NCBI RefSeq assembly: GCF_000340215.1
Contig: NW_006921540.1
Span: 2,541,486 to 2,605,485, forward strand
Source of the DNA: Pseudocercospora fijiensis CIRAD86
Taxonomy: Eukaryota > Ascomycota > Dothideomycetes > Mycosphaerellales > Mycosphaerellaceae
Length of the DNA: 64,000 nucleotides
Reading direction: 5' to 3'
Part shown: piece after piece, positions 23,656 to 34,270 of the stretch
Position numbering within the stretch: the stretch's first letter is position 1
Layout of the letters: each line of letters opens with the position of its first letter
The notes under the pieces: generated by a model
What the model was told of the DNA's origin: nothing
Database searches by the model: none
The model's input: the letters and a program-made list of their open reading frames with translations, nothing else
Translations under genes and position numbers: made by a program

Positions 23656-24868
23656 ATGTCTATATTCGAGATAGTACTAGGTAGGATAGATATTCTAGTA
23701 GGAAGGATATTCGTAGTATCGTCTATAAGCTTTTCTATATACGAAATAAGCCGCTGTTATACGGCGCTGTATACCGCGCTCTAAATACTCTCTAAGTATA
23801 TATATATAGTATAGTATGCTTTATTAGCCGTACGGAATAGAAGTCTTCGAAAATCCCGTTAGTTCTAAGGAGTAAAAAGGCCGGCTACGCTACCGGCTAC
23901 GCTACCGGCTACGCTACTAGGTTTTTAAAGAACTAAAAGAAGATATATATTCCGGTTGATTTGTATTAGTTTAGATTTTTATAAAAAGAAAATAGGGAAA
24001 AATAAGGAAGGTTAAAGAGCCTAATATTTATAGTTATAGGCATTATCCCTGTTTTCTAGACTATATTATATACCTGCCTTCGCAACTCTACCTAATACTC
24101 CCTCTAAATATCCTTATACTCTACCTACTAGAAATTCAACTAGGTACCTAGACCTATAGCTGCCTCTATATCTTTTACTATCTTCTATAGGTTAAAGGAC
24201 TCCTCTATAGTAGCCTCTACCTCCTTATATAATACGAAGTTACTACCTGCCCTATCCTTAATATCTCCTAAATAACTAAGAGTTCTAAGGAACGAACTAG
24301 TATTCGGCCTTAGTATAGCGAGTAACTAGTAGAACGTTCTATAGAGCTGCCTTATAGCTCTTTTATATACTATACCGATACCGAGGGAGGAGCTATCCTA
24401 GTACTTAATATTAGAGAATAGTTTAGTTAGAAAGTGTTCGAACTTCTTAAGGAGGGCTTCTAGGGAAATCGATAAGTTCTACCTAGATCTAGATAATAAT
24501 ATTCTACCGAGTAGTTAGGGAATTAAATAGCGAGCGAAAGGATAAAATTTATACCTAATAAGTACAGTTTCTAAACTAAACTATAATAGCTTATATATGT
24601 GTATATGCTTTTAATTAGTTAGTGCCCTTAGCTAATTGTCTATAGATTTAGAGTTATATAAGTACCTTCCTATAACTGAAAAATGCCGGCTACGCTGCCG
24701 GCTATACTCTCGTATCTTATAAAGGGCTTGCTTCGAGTTACGTAGACATTCTTATACTTCTTAGAAACCGATAAATTCTATAGTTCGAACTAGCTAATCC
24801 TATAGTTGCTTAGTAAACTAACCTAAACTAAACTAGATCTTCGGCTTAGCAAACTAAACTAAACCAAC
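23656..24868. other. hAT right subterminal region
   Basis: CCGGCTACGCTA words are repeated three times at about 23,880-23,930 and twice more (GCCGGCTA) at about 24,684-24,712, close to the right end. Otherwise RIPed AT-rich sequence with no recognised gene. Subterminal placement on both sides matches the layout of transposase-binding repeats in other hAT elements. Confidence 0.55.
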
Positions 24869-24888
24869 CCGAACTACTACGGGGTCTA
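24869..24888 (-). repeat. hAT right terminal inverted repeat
   Basis: This is the exact reverse complement of 7953-7972. Confidence 0.9.
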
Positions 24889-24896
24889 TATCTATC
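24889..24896. repeat. hAT target site duplication, right copy
   Basis: TATCTATC, identical to 7945-7952. Confidence 0.9.
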
Positions 24897-25747
24897 TAAT
24901 AAGAGGTCTTAAAGCTACTACTATATTTATCTATAACTAGGGTTACAGGTCCCTATAGTTACCCTATATTCGCGTAACGTCGCGTAGCCTAACTACTCCT
25001 ATTATCCTATACTAATTCTAAAGGCAATCTAGTCTAGTACTAAGATATAACGTATACTAACTTTACTCTACTGTAGGAGATTCGTTACCTATTAAATCCG
25101 GTTAGCTCGAATATAGGGTAAAGTTTTAGGCTTTTTTATCCGCTAATAGCGGCTAAGACCCTACGCCCTAAGCGAGCGGTTAATAACGGCTTTTAGTACG
25201 TAGATACTAAGTCTAGCTATAATCTAAATAAACGGCTTATCTCGATTAGTTAGATTATCTAAATAAACGGCTTATCTCGATTAGTTAGATTATCTAAATA
25301 GGCCTCGGCTAATCTATTATCTCTCTATATCTATAGGGTCTAGTATTCTAAGCAGCTAATGCTTTAAGCCTTTAAATTTTAATTCTACCTTTTAGAATAC
25401 GCCTAACGGTTATACGTAGTATAGGGGTTAAGGCTATAGGTTCCTTTATAGTCTAGCCGAGGTCGCTAAGGCTATATATATACCTATACTAGGCCTCCTA
25501 CTAGTACCTATAGGGTAGGTATTTAGGTATCGATAATATAGAGGTATTAGATTCTTACGATATAGTTAGCTCGCTTAAAGAAACTAGTAAGGTTTAGAGT
25601 AGGTTTTTAAATAGTTTAGGTACCTATATTTTATACCTATAGAGCCGCTTCTAGTATATTCTATCTATTACGTTAGTTAATTCCCTACGGTATATACCGA
25701 TATACGAACGTTATATAGACGTAGCTACTTTAAAAAACACTACTATA
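24897..25747. mobile_element. Continuation of the RIPed element that hosts the hAT insertion
   Basis: This flank joins 7,944 once the hAT element is removed. It is CpA-depleted and has no readable gene. A 30-bp word at 25718-25747 (GACGTAGCTACTTTAAAAAA followed by CACTACTATA) is a direct copy of 4938-4967 and may mark a transposon end. A short direct repeat (AAATAAACGGCTTATCTCGA) occurs twice at about 25,225-25,280. Confidence 0.5.
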
Positions 25748-25927
25748 TACCCTAACTAAGCGAGATAGCGGACGGGAATAATCTCTATAAACGGTAGCTA
25801 GCTTAAAAACGTTAGACGTAAACTTTTTAAAGGTGCGGATAACTCCTTTAGGCAGTACGCTAGCTTTGACTAGTTAGATTCCGTTTTCAGGGATCACCCC
25901 CTTCCGCCATCTCGCTTAATTAGGGTG
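25748..25927. mobile_element. Mariner-like MITE with one RIPed and one intact arm
   Basis: This 180-bp element has TIRs of about 50 bp. The left end starts TACCCTAACTAAGCGAGATA; the right end, read in reverse complement, starts CACCCTAATTAAGCGAGATG. Flanking TA at 25746-25747 and 25928-25929 is the duplication expected for Tc1/mariner-type MITEs. Most differences between the arms are C-to-T or G-to-A changes in the left arm. Confidence 0.78.
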
Positions 25928-25929
25928 TA

Positions 25930-27700
25930 TCCTCAATCTGAGCAATGGCCATTCCGTTATACGTGCAGAGATATTACTGGGTACCCGTGGTTGTTCTCTG
26001 ACCCCTTTTCAAGCTCAAAGTTCATCACTGTTCACTCCGCGAGCGCGACAGCCGCCAGAGGACAACAAGCAGTGGTGTGTTCACGGGGACCACGAAACCA
26101 AATCGCCTTCCAAGACTGAGACGCCAGGCACGGGGACGCATTCAGCCAAACTTCGTGTCTTGTAGCTTTCGACCTCCGGCCGTTGCCTGATACCGTGCCC
26201 ACCCACGGCGGCTTTACGGAGGAATGATACCTGCAATGGACATGGGTTGAACATACTGGACCACCTTCTCCATATGTGCGCTCATGGGAAAGCATAACAC
26301 TGCAATGATGTTCGATATCAGAAGCGGCGTCAGGTCTCCATTGGCCTGCGCGTAAAGACATAGTAGAGCAGCATGAAGATACGGAGCACGATCGTCGGGC
26401 TTCATTTCGCCACAAAGCAGCGGTCCGGCAATCGGTTCAAGTGCCGAAGCGACACGGAGTGGACACCGACTCCTTGCTACATCGAATTCGGTGACATTAG
26501 TTACGGACCGACATTGACAATGGCACTTGACACATTTGCAATTCCAGGACCACTCGAGCCTTACACCGAGAATGCGCCGTAAACCAACGATGAGAATGCT
26601 CTGATGAACGGAGACAAGGGCCTTCGGTACGTGTTCCGCCCGTGTCTGAACGGAGGAAACAACCGGAATCCGTGAAGGGTAGAAGAATGATCTGCTGCAA
26701 CACTCAGTCTGGGATTGACTGCAACGACAGAATATGCAAGAGCGACCAAATACCTCTGGGTCCCGTGAAAGGTCGAGCATCGCCGATGACAAGACGCCAT
26801 AGTTTCACGTTGGACCGTAGTTCTTTGGCAGCTTTGCATTCTGTGCTGAAACGTTCCAATGATGATGCCACTCCTCACAACGAACGACAAACGAGCCCGA
26901 CTTATCCCAAGTATGTAGGGATGTGCTTCCACCGTGGATGGAACTTCAGCCTCATGTCCACTACTAAAACCATTACGTCTAATCTCTATAGCAGTGTCCA
27001 TAAGTCGGGTCTTAATCAGATTAGGCATAGCCGCCAAGAATACCACGATATCCTGCCAGCCGCAAGGGATAGCCGAAGGATTGGACCAGATCTGATTGAA
27101 CTGATAGTCTGATTCTGCTAGCAATACACTATTATACCAGCAATATTAACTTGCGATATACCGTGGACGGTGGACGTAACAGCCTCGGATTACCTCTACG
27201 GTGATCACTGGATCACCGTGGTTGTAAGGTTATGGACATTGTGCGTGGATGAGGCGGCACATCTCTACAAGTAAGGCACGCAAAATCCAACGCTCTGCTC
27301 CCCGTCTTCAACCACGTGCCGGGCTCCGTCTTGGTGATTTAGGTACTAATCAGTCTTGTTATCCGAAGCGATCCAGGGCCTACAGGCAGCAAATCTGCCC
27401 GGGCAACAATATGATGCACCTCAGGACCGATCCGAAACTTGTAGCTGGAGTAAAGTCGGCAGACGAGGTTACCCTAGACCTCTCCTCTTCGCTCCTCTTC
27501 ATTCCTAGCCGAGGAAGCCGCATGCCGTCGACATGGTCACAGAATGGAAGTACTGTACTGGAGTCATCATGATTACTATAGCTTGGCAGTCATGTTGATG
27601 AGATCTTGAAACTGGCTCAAACAAACGCCGACAGGTAATCAGAATCATTGAAGGTCTACCATACATTATAGATTCGACGTAGAATCACTCGGCATCGGCG
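25930..27700. other. Non-RIPed unique sequence, possible hypothetical gene
   Basis: Here CpA returns and the base composition is balanced, so this is outside the RIPed block. Overlapping open frames exist on both strands (minus: 26214-26792 and 26561-27124; plus: 26642-27112 and 27249-27572). The minus-strand pair could be two exons of one gene: 27,124 downward encodes a 187-residue stretch, and the frame ending at 26,214 has plausible composition. No domain was recognised and no splice chain could be fixed, so no CDS is called. Confidence 0.4.
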
Positions 27701-28962
27701 TCGACAATTTGCTTTCATTGACTTGAAATCAATAGCGAGCAATGATGCGTCCTCAACTTCACTACACGCATTCGCATTACATTTCATCTCCTCAAACGCC
27801 CTTATTCCAACCATAACTCCCGCGAAACACCCACCTCAGGATGCCACCTTCCGTCTCTCCAATTCAACTTCGTCTCCAGCTTGCTCGCATTCGATGCCGC
27901 ACACCTCCAAAAGCCACCCAAGCTTCGCTTCACACCATTGCAGTCTTCCAAAAGAGATTTGCTCGATGCCCCTCACCAGAAGAGACTACCGGTCTGTCAG
28001 CTATAGGAAAGAAAGAAACTTGAAGGTAGATCCACTCACCCATCTCATACTCCCCATCTCCAACAATTCAATTCCCCCATCCACAATCTTCACTTTTCCT
28101 TACAAAACGCTGCGACAAGTCCCTTCGACGTTATCAATCCGCGAATCTCCCCTCATCCATTATCCACCTCCACCTCCTCACCCACTTCCCTTCACTTCCC
28201 ATCAAGCCAGCTGCGCCAACCGCGAATATCACCACTCCCAGTCCACAGAATTCCTCGAAATTTTCCATCCCCTCCTCTTTTTTTTTTTTTTTTTTTGCAA
28301 GGAAATTGCGCAAAATCATACACCCACGTCCCTACTACATTAAAGCCCCAATGACGAGCAATGTCCAGAGAATGGGTTGTAAGGCATTAAGAAGATGGAA
28401 TCTCGGATGGGTGTAAAGGCAGAGATTTTTTGGAGATTGATTAGGAGGATGGCGATTGTGGATGTTAAGGGAGGGAGAGAAAAGGGGACATAGTTGGATT
28501 AAATGTGTGAGAAGACAGAAGAACAGAGACTATGGATGAGATCTTATTAGATAGTGCGAGGTAGTACGAATTCAGGCACCAGGAACGAGGCATATGAGGC
28601 TGGGTTGGGAGCTTGTGCTTCATGGGGTTTGCTTTTGACGTTGGGCGACTTACTTGGCGTGGCTATGTAGGCAGTGTTGTGGTTGATCATATTGTGCTTC
28701 AATGCGATGAATATGCGCTGAAGCTCATCATCGTTCTTGGCATATGGAGTTGCACGGCATTGGCTTCTCTCATCTTTTCACAGTATGCATTGCTGCCATG
28801 GCTACCTACACCAGAGACGCTGTAACGCTGCATGACCTGCCGACGAGCTACTATAATTGCTTTTTTCTGTCAATGTCTATCACTTTTGAATGTCGGTCTT
28901 ACATGTCGGCCGCGACTAGCTTTGGCAGAGCCGCGTTCTCCTCGAATTGAAGCTGGCTTTCC
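27701..28962. other. Intergenic sequence with possible small gene
   Basis: A 60-residue plus-strand ORF at 27841-28023 begins MPPSVSPIQLRLQLARIRC and is Arg-rich with few acids, the look of a mitochondrial presequence, but no mature domain follows and no intron chain was established. A longer 206-codon frame (27723-28343) overlaps it and is Pro/Ser/His-rich low complexity running through a T18 tract at about 28,279-28,296; it is probably spurious. 28,344-28,962 holds no convincing gene. Confidence 0.4.
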
Positions 28963-30446
28963 TCATGTGGAGCCGGGACCTCCAAGTAGAGCAAATCTTC
29001 GCACAATGCTTGGTCCTATTTCGTCGTACTCAGCCTTAGTATGACAGTAGCTTCGGAACTCTGGTGTTTGGCCGAGCAATGATCCTCCGAACCATGGACC
29101 GTGTCGCTGTCTTCGGTGGGTAATGACCTGCACATCGAGACCTCCTGACTTGGCGGCGTTGCCTGCACGTGCTTCCGAGTGGGCAATTCTCGCATCGACA
29201 AGGTGCTTGATGTCTCGTTGTAACCTTCGGCCGAACTGTTGGTAAAGTGTAGAACCTCCAGAAAGGACAATGTTCTTGTATAAGCCCCTTCGAACATCGA
29301 TCGGCGAGGTCTGGATGACGGTATCGACAATGTTTGGCAGTGGAGTGAGGAAGTCGGATGAGTAGATCTCAGGGTTAAAGAAGATCTCCGGAGCCAAGAA
29401 TCGTTCGTAACCGACATCGACCATGGCGCTCCTGCCGTTCGGGTACTTGACCTCGTACTGCTTGAAACGCTCTGCCGGCTCGCGGTCGAAACGTGCAAAT
29501 TCCTTGACGATATCGGGGCATACGTAGCAAAACTCCTCCTTTATCCGCTCTGCTGTCTTCAAGCTGCTGTCTGGCTCTCCACGGTCTCGCAGTAGTGACT
29601 GCACGAAGTATGTGATGTCTCGTCCAGCAATAGGTATGCTCTTGATCGAGCTTCCAATGACATATCCTTCCGCAACTGGGATGACGTGGGTGACACCCTC
29701 ACCAGAATCGATGACGGTTCCGGTCAGTGATCGGTCTTGCACTTTACTGCTGGTCCAGGATGCAGCTAGGGCAAGGACGGCTTGCACGGCGATGTATAGA
29801 CCGGCGCAGTTGAAGGACTCAAACATAATTTCAGCGGTGGCTTCGCGGTTCTCCGGTGGGTTGAGCGGTGGTTCAGTGAGAAGGAAGTAGTGGTCTTCCG
29901 GCTCTACTCGCAAGTACTTGAAGATGGAATTTGACCAGAAGCGTTCCATATGGTCCTGCCTATCGTTAGCATTGGTGCTTTTCTTGGATATTGGAGACTG
30001 GTATGACATACCCAGTTCTCGATCTGACCATGCCGTATAGGATAGTGTAGTCCATAGCCTGTTCCACATCAGCCAATGTCTTACACAGGCTACCGCACTT
30101 CTGCCTACCGGGTCCTGAAGCTGCGCTCAGTGCCTCATCTCCAATGAAGAAGTCCAAGTCCTCCGTCCCTCTCTTCGCACTTAGATGACCCTGTGGTCCT
30201 GCGCCTCCGGTCAAGAAGGTAGGCTTATTCGCTACTGCTGGCCTGCCAGAGCCAGAACTTCCACCTCCACCGCCTGGGCCTTTCGTTGCGATCGCGGTTG
30301 GGAATACAAAGGAAGGTGAATCATTGCCTGCAAATCCAAGTTTGGAGTATCCAGTACCACTGCTCTCTCTGTTAGCTATGCCCTTCACCAGCTATTCTAT
30401 GGCATTCGTACTTGTCCATGACAACGGCTGGAGTTTGCGGGGCCAT
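28963..30446 (-). CDS. arp3: Actin-related protein 3 (Arp2/3 complex)
   Basis: Arp3 is one of the two actin-like subunits of the Arp2/3 complex, which nucleates branched actin filaments at endocytic patches. Four exons on the minus strand: 30446-30412, 30359-30109, 30058-30012 and 29955-28963, with introns of 52, 50 and 56 bp, all GT..AG. Together they give 441 residues, the normal length for fungal Arp3. The start reads [20 protein letters not shown], the actin-family phosphate-1 loop, with codon 12 split by intron 1. A glycine/serine-rich insert follows near residue 43. Exon 4 carries [15 protein letters not shown] (phosphate 2), the Arp3-typical [20 protein letters not shown] and the C-terminus [12 protein letters not shown]. 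The gene is divergent from the taspase-like gene across a 760-bp GC-box-containing spacer. All key motifs are present. Confidence 0.97.
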
Positions 30447-31207
30447 GATTGCGGTTGTATTTCACGCAATTGGTGGGAGAGAGGTGGCGATCCTAGCGGA
30501 GCACAGGTCGTTAAACAAGCTCGTAATGTTTCCGCTCCTGCCTGGTGGTGATGTGCAATAGAGATGAATAGTTGGCGCCTGCACAACGCTGAGCTTCATA
30601 CGTAACATCGGCGGAGCATTTCACGATGGCGGGGCGGGGCGGGGCGATCCCGAACCAGTGCCAAGACCGTTGCAGAGCCTCAGCCGTTGACTTCACCCTC
30701 AAACGTTTCACTTCTCACCGTGTACGTTCATTACTATTTGGATAGGAGCCATTTCAGCACCGCCGGGCATGCAGTATGGTGAAATGCGTAGATTTTGATC
30801 CTGTCATGTGAAAGCTGCACAGGCGTTGCGATGCCGAACTTCCGGGCCACTACTTCGCTCTTTCCTTCACAGAGGAGGAAAGAGCAGCACATGGAGAAGG
30901 AGAAACGTCTGTGCCGGCCTACCTGAACTTCGAAGCATCTCATCTTTGTCAACTCCAGCATCTCCCGCTCTCCACGAGCCTTCATTCCTTCACTCAAGTA
31001 GATTCTATCTCGGCCAGCACGGAAGGGTCCGCTCGCTTCGAGGTGCATCGATAGCACATGTCGATCTGGCGCTTCTGCGTCTTTAATGCATCACAACTTC
31101 AACCTAAAGGATAGCCGTCTGACAACTTCGCCTTACCTTTCGGCATAGCACACCGAGCTCAGCCCGACCACTCGATCCTACAGAATCTCCAAAGCAGAGC
31201 AATCACC
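30447..31207. promoter_or_regulatory. Divergent promoter region between arp3 and the taspase-like gene
   Basis: This 761-bp spacer between two divergent start codons must hold both promoters. A GC-box-like tract GGCGGGGCGGGGCGGGGC lies at 30628-30645, about 180 bp upstream of the arp3 ATG. CT-rich stretches lie shortly before the plus-strand start. No TATA box is obvious. Confidence 0.55.
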
Positions 31208-33163
31208 ATGTTTCAGCGCAATTCTCGTGCGCCTCGTAAAGCGAGCGACATCGCGTGCATCTTCGTCCATGCAGGAGCAGGATACCACTCCAAGGAAAAT
31301 GAGATCCATCACTTGCAGGCATGCGCAGAGTGAGTTCGAGGCAGACACGCGGACAACGTCGACATGTGACTGACCGGCACATAGTGCATGCAAAGCTGGA
31401 ATGGCCATACTACGAAACGGAGGCTCGGCTGTAGATGCAGTTGAGATGGCTATCAGGGTGTTGGAAGACCGCGAAATCACCAATGCTGGATTTGGCAGCA
31501 ATCTGGGCTTCGACGGCGTGGTCGAGTGTGATGCCATTGTGGTTGACCACTTTGGTCGGAGTGGCGCCTGTGGTGCAGTCGCCCGTAAGTACGCTGACAT
31601 ACTATTTCTCAGAACACGACTGAAAACCCCACAGAGATCAAGAACCCGATCTCCCTAGCACGTCTCCTTCTCGACCACTCAACTCAGACCTTGTCATTAC
31701 GCCGAGTGCCACCGAACTTGCTAGTTGGCCCTGGAGCTACCAAGTTTGCTCAGGAACACGACATGAGCATTGTGCAGTACGACACTTTGATATCGAATTT
31801 TACTAGGCATCGGTGGCAGAAGTGGCGAGCAGATCTAGCCAAGGCCGAACGACATAGACGCCGAGAAGAGGCCAAGTTGTTCGACAACGAGCAGGGCTCG
31901 ACGGCATACTTCAACGAGCATGAGTCTTATGAGAAGTATCGATCACACCATTCCTTGCAAATGTTGCAGGGTGCAGAAGCATTGTACAACGAGGCGCAGC
32001 CAATGTCACCGCCACCAACTGATTTCCCGGAAGCCGAATCTTCTTCTTCGAAGCGCCCATCGACGTCCTCTGCAGTCTCCATCCAAGATCCTTCCAAAGA
32101 CGAGACTGGATTCACCACACCCGAGTTCGACTCAGACAACCATCCAGATGTTTCTCGCGATCCTGGCGGTCCTCCCTATGGCAATATGGCTAATCATCCA
32201 TTTGCGAACAGCTCGTCGAAGCTGTCTCCGACCGGCCTCTCAAGCTCCGTGCGATCGAACAAAGATGGAGGCAACACTTCTTCAGAGGACGCGGCTGAGC
32301 GTGACTACTTTGTGTCTTTGGACGAGGAGCATCAGCCTTTGTTGAAGACATCCGCAAAGTTCGAGGCCTCCCAGACGGACGAGACCCTGTCATCTCTGGA
32401 CTCTGACCAGACTGAAGTTCTCAGTCCCTCCACCCCACAAGCATCTTCGCCGTCTCCCCCGACATCTCCAAAGATACCGTACCTCCAAGATCTGCCTGAA
32501 CCATTGCCAAAGCCAATCCTAGAACGTCCCTTTACATCGAAGCATCCACAAATGGACTCGCGTGAAGACCACATCACGGACACAGTAGGCGCTATAGCGT
32601 TTGACAACTTCGGAAACATTGCATGTGGTGCCTCATCTGGCGGCATCGGCATGAAGCATCGTGGCAGAATCGGTCCTGCTGCACTAGTGGGCACCGGCGC
32701 GACAGTCGTCCCTGTCCACAAGGATGACGAGGACAAGACGTGCGTAGCGACAGTCACATCTGGCACCGGCGAACACATAAGTACGACGCAGGCTTCACAA
32801 GTGTGCAGTGATCGCGTCTATCGGCAAGAATCCAGAGGTAAAGACGGCAAATGGGAAAGCGATGTCATGGAGGAGATGATCCTCAAGGGCTTCATTCAGC
32901 ACGACTTCATGGGCCATCCATCAGTGCAGCATTCAGACAGCACCGGCGCTATTGGACTTCTCACCGTCAAAGTGACCAAGGATGGTGCTTACCTTTACTA
33001 CGCGCACAACACAGACTCATTTGCACTGGCCAGCATGCACAGTGATGAAGCTGCACCTGTTTGCACCATGAGTCGCAGTCATAGTGGTGGCTCTATCGCT
33101 CAAGGTGGGAGGGCTCTCAAGTTTCGACGTGGCAGCAGCAGCAGCAGTCGAAAGAAGGGGTGA
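31208..33163 (+). CDS. Taspase-1-like threonine aspartase (asparaginase/Ntn-hydrolase family)
   Basis: Ntn hydrolases of the type-2 asparaginase family cleave themselves before a catalytic Thr to form alpha and beta subunits; taspase-1 then cuts protein substrates after Asp. Exons 31208-31329, 31385-31584 and 31635-33163 (introns 55 and 50 bp) encode 616 residues. Family marks: VHAGAGYHS (about 20-28), [11 protein letters not shown] (51-61), NAGFGSNL (74-81), and the self-cleavage site [11 protein letters not shown] with catalytic Thr about 424. Then comes [20 protein letters not shown], where the taspase/asparaginase substrate loop is expected. Human taspase-1 is about 420 residues; the extra length is a Ser/Pro/Glu-rich low-complexity insert of roughly 250 residues just before the cleavage site, probably disordered. 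The Thr is preceded by Asp, as in taspase-1. A plain asparaginase role cannot be excluded. Confidence 0.85.
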
Positions 33164-33500
33164 GGACAATGCAGTACTTGGATGACGAAGAGCTGTGATC
33201 TATGGCAAATGACCTGAGATCTGTGATGCTGGCAGTTGCATGAATGACGCGCGAGAATATTGCTTGGTTGTAGTCCTGTCCTCCTTCGCAGCATTTCTAG
33301 ATACCCTGCGCGAAAATAGAACGTCTCTATCTCCAGCCGTCTCACGCGTCGAGACAAGTCCAGCTTCAGCCCTCACGCTCGAGACGCACAGCACGGGCTG
33401 CCAAGACCCAAACAAACAGTTCGTCTCTGCGAACGCTCTCCAGCTTACTTCGCTTCAACATCGCGCCAACAGACTGCAAATTACTCCACACAGAATCGTC
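33164..33500. other. Intergenic, taspase-like 3' end to BTB gene promoter
   Basis: This 337-bp spacer holds the 3' UTR of the taspase-like gene and the 5' UTR/promoter of the BTB gene. It is pyrimidine-rich near 33,420-33,470. No other feature is seen. Confidence 0.5.
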
Positions 33501-34270
33501 ATGGCCCTTGATCGCGTCTTCTATGATGAAGTGGAGAGGGCGGCATTTTGCAACCGGCTGGCGAAGTAAGTCCTCATGCCAAATTACGCACTCTGCCTAC
33601 AAACCTCCATTCGAACGTCAAAACGCTGTTCGAAGCAACGGAGCTAACATTAACAAACAGGTTCCGGCTCGACGAGACTCTGTGCGACATCAAGATCAAA
33701 TGCCAATTTTTCGAGCTGCCGGCTCACCGCCATGTCCTTGCCGCGCAATCGGACTGGTTCCTGAAGGCTATCACGACTGGCTTTGTTGAGAGTGGCGCGA
33801 AACAAATAGTCCTGCAAGAGGACGAGCCATCTGTGATCAAAGCAATGCTGGACTTCTGCTATCATCTCGAGTACTGCGATACTGGCGATCAAGTCCTCCC
33901 CGCTCTTGCTGATGGAGGTGGGCCGATGGCCTTCAATGTCCACGTCTTTGCAGCGGCCGAGAAATATCTCATCGAGCCGCTTCAGCGCTTTGCACTCAAC
34001 CGCCTCCGCTATCATGCAAACAACAACTTCAAGGCCGACGATTTTGCCAAAGCTGTCGAACTTGCATACACAGCCACGTCCGATGCCAAGAAGCTCCTGC
34101 GCCGGATCATCATCGAGATCTCCTTAGAGGAAGCTGAACGGCTCTTTGCAAAAGACGCACGGCACTCATCTGAGGCCTTCGACGCTGTGGCAGACCTGGT
34201 GCCTTCATATGCCGCAGATCTGATGCGAGCTGCTCTGCGGACAGGCAGACTTGAGCCAGAACGTGTTTAG
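33501..34270 (+). CDS. BTB/POZ domain protein
   Basis: BTB domains mediate dimerisation and often link substrates to Cullin-3 ubiquitin ligases. Exon 1 is 33501-33565 and exon 2 is 33661-34270; the 95-bp intron runs GTAAGT to AAACAG and splits a Lys codon. The product is 224 residues. The BTB fold starts at about residue 24: DETLCDIKIKC, then ELPAHRHVLAAQSDWFLKAI (the usual H-x-x-L-x-x-x-S-x-x-F core) and IVLQEDEPSVIKAMLDFCYH. HVFAAAEKYLIEPLQRFA, the helical end of the BTB and its 3-box-like extension, follows at roughly 130-150. The remaining 75 residues are helical with no second known domain. This is the common fungal layout of a lone BTB protein; the substrate is unknown. Confidence 0.9.

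Larger units (their letters stand above)
7953..24888 (+). mobile_element. Giant hAT-superfamily transposon with histone H3 cargo
   Basis: The element is bounded by a 20-bp perfect inverted repeat beginning TAGACCCCGTAG (7953-7972 and 24869-24888) and flanked by an exact 8-bp duplication. A Gypsy retrotransposon and its 5-bp duplication account for 7,102 bp, leaving about 9.8 kb of hAT sequence. Contents on the plus strand, in order: subterminal tandem repeats, a basic unknown protein (ORF-A), a hAT transposase, a histone H3-fold gene, a 361-bp tandem duplication, a second H3-fold gene, and a subterminal region. Short TAGCCGGC arrays occur in its introns and near both ends. All genes are RIPed and broken, so this copy cannot move itself. 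Typical hAT elements are 2.5-5 kb with one gene; carrying H3-like histones is not something I know for this superfamily. Confidence 0.87.

Noticed and set aside
8824..24712. CRISPR array made of the TAGCCGG repeats
   Set aside because: Repeats are 8-13 bp with variable short spacing inside fungal introns; there are no cas genes and the organism is eukaryotic.
26214..27124. Multi-exon gene on the minus strand
   Set aside because: Overlapping frames have plausible composition, but no domain or consistent splice chain was found, so it was left as a possibility rather than a CDS.
28134..28343. Poly-Phe/poly-Lys ORFs through the T18 tract
   Set aside because: Open only because of a homopolymer and low-complexity pyrimidine-rich DNA; no coding signal.
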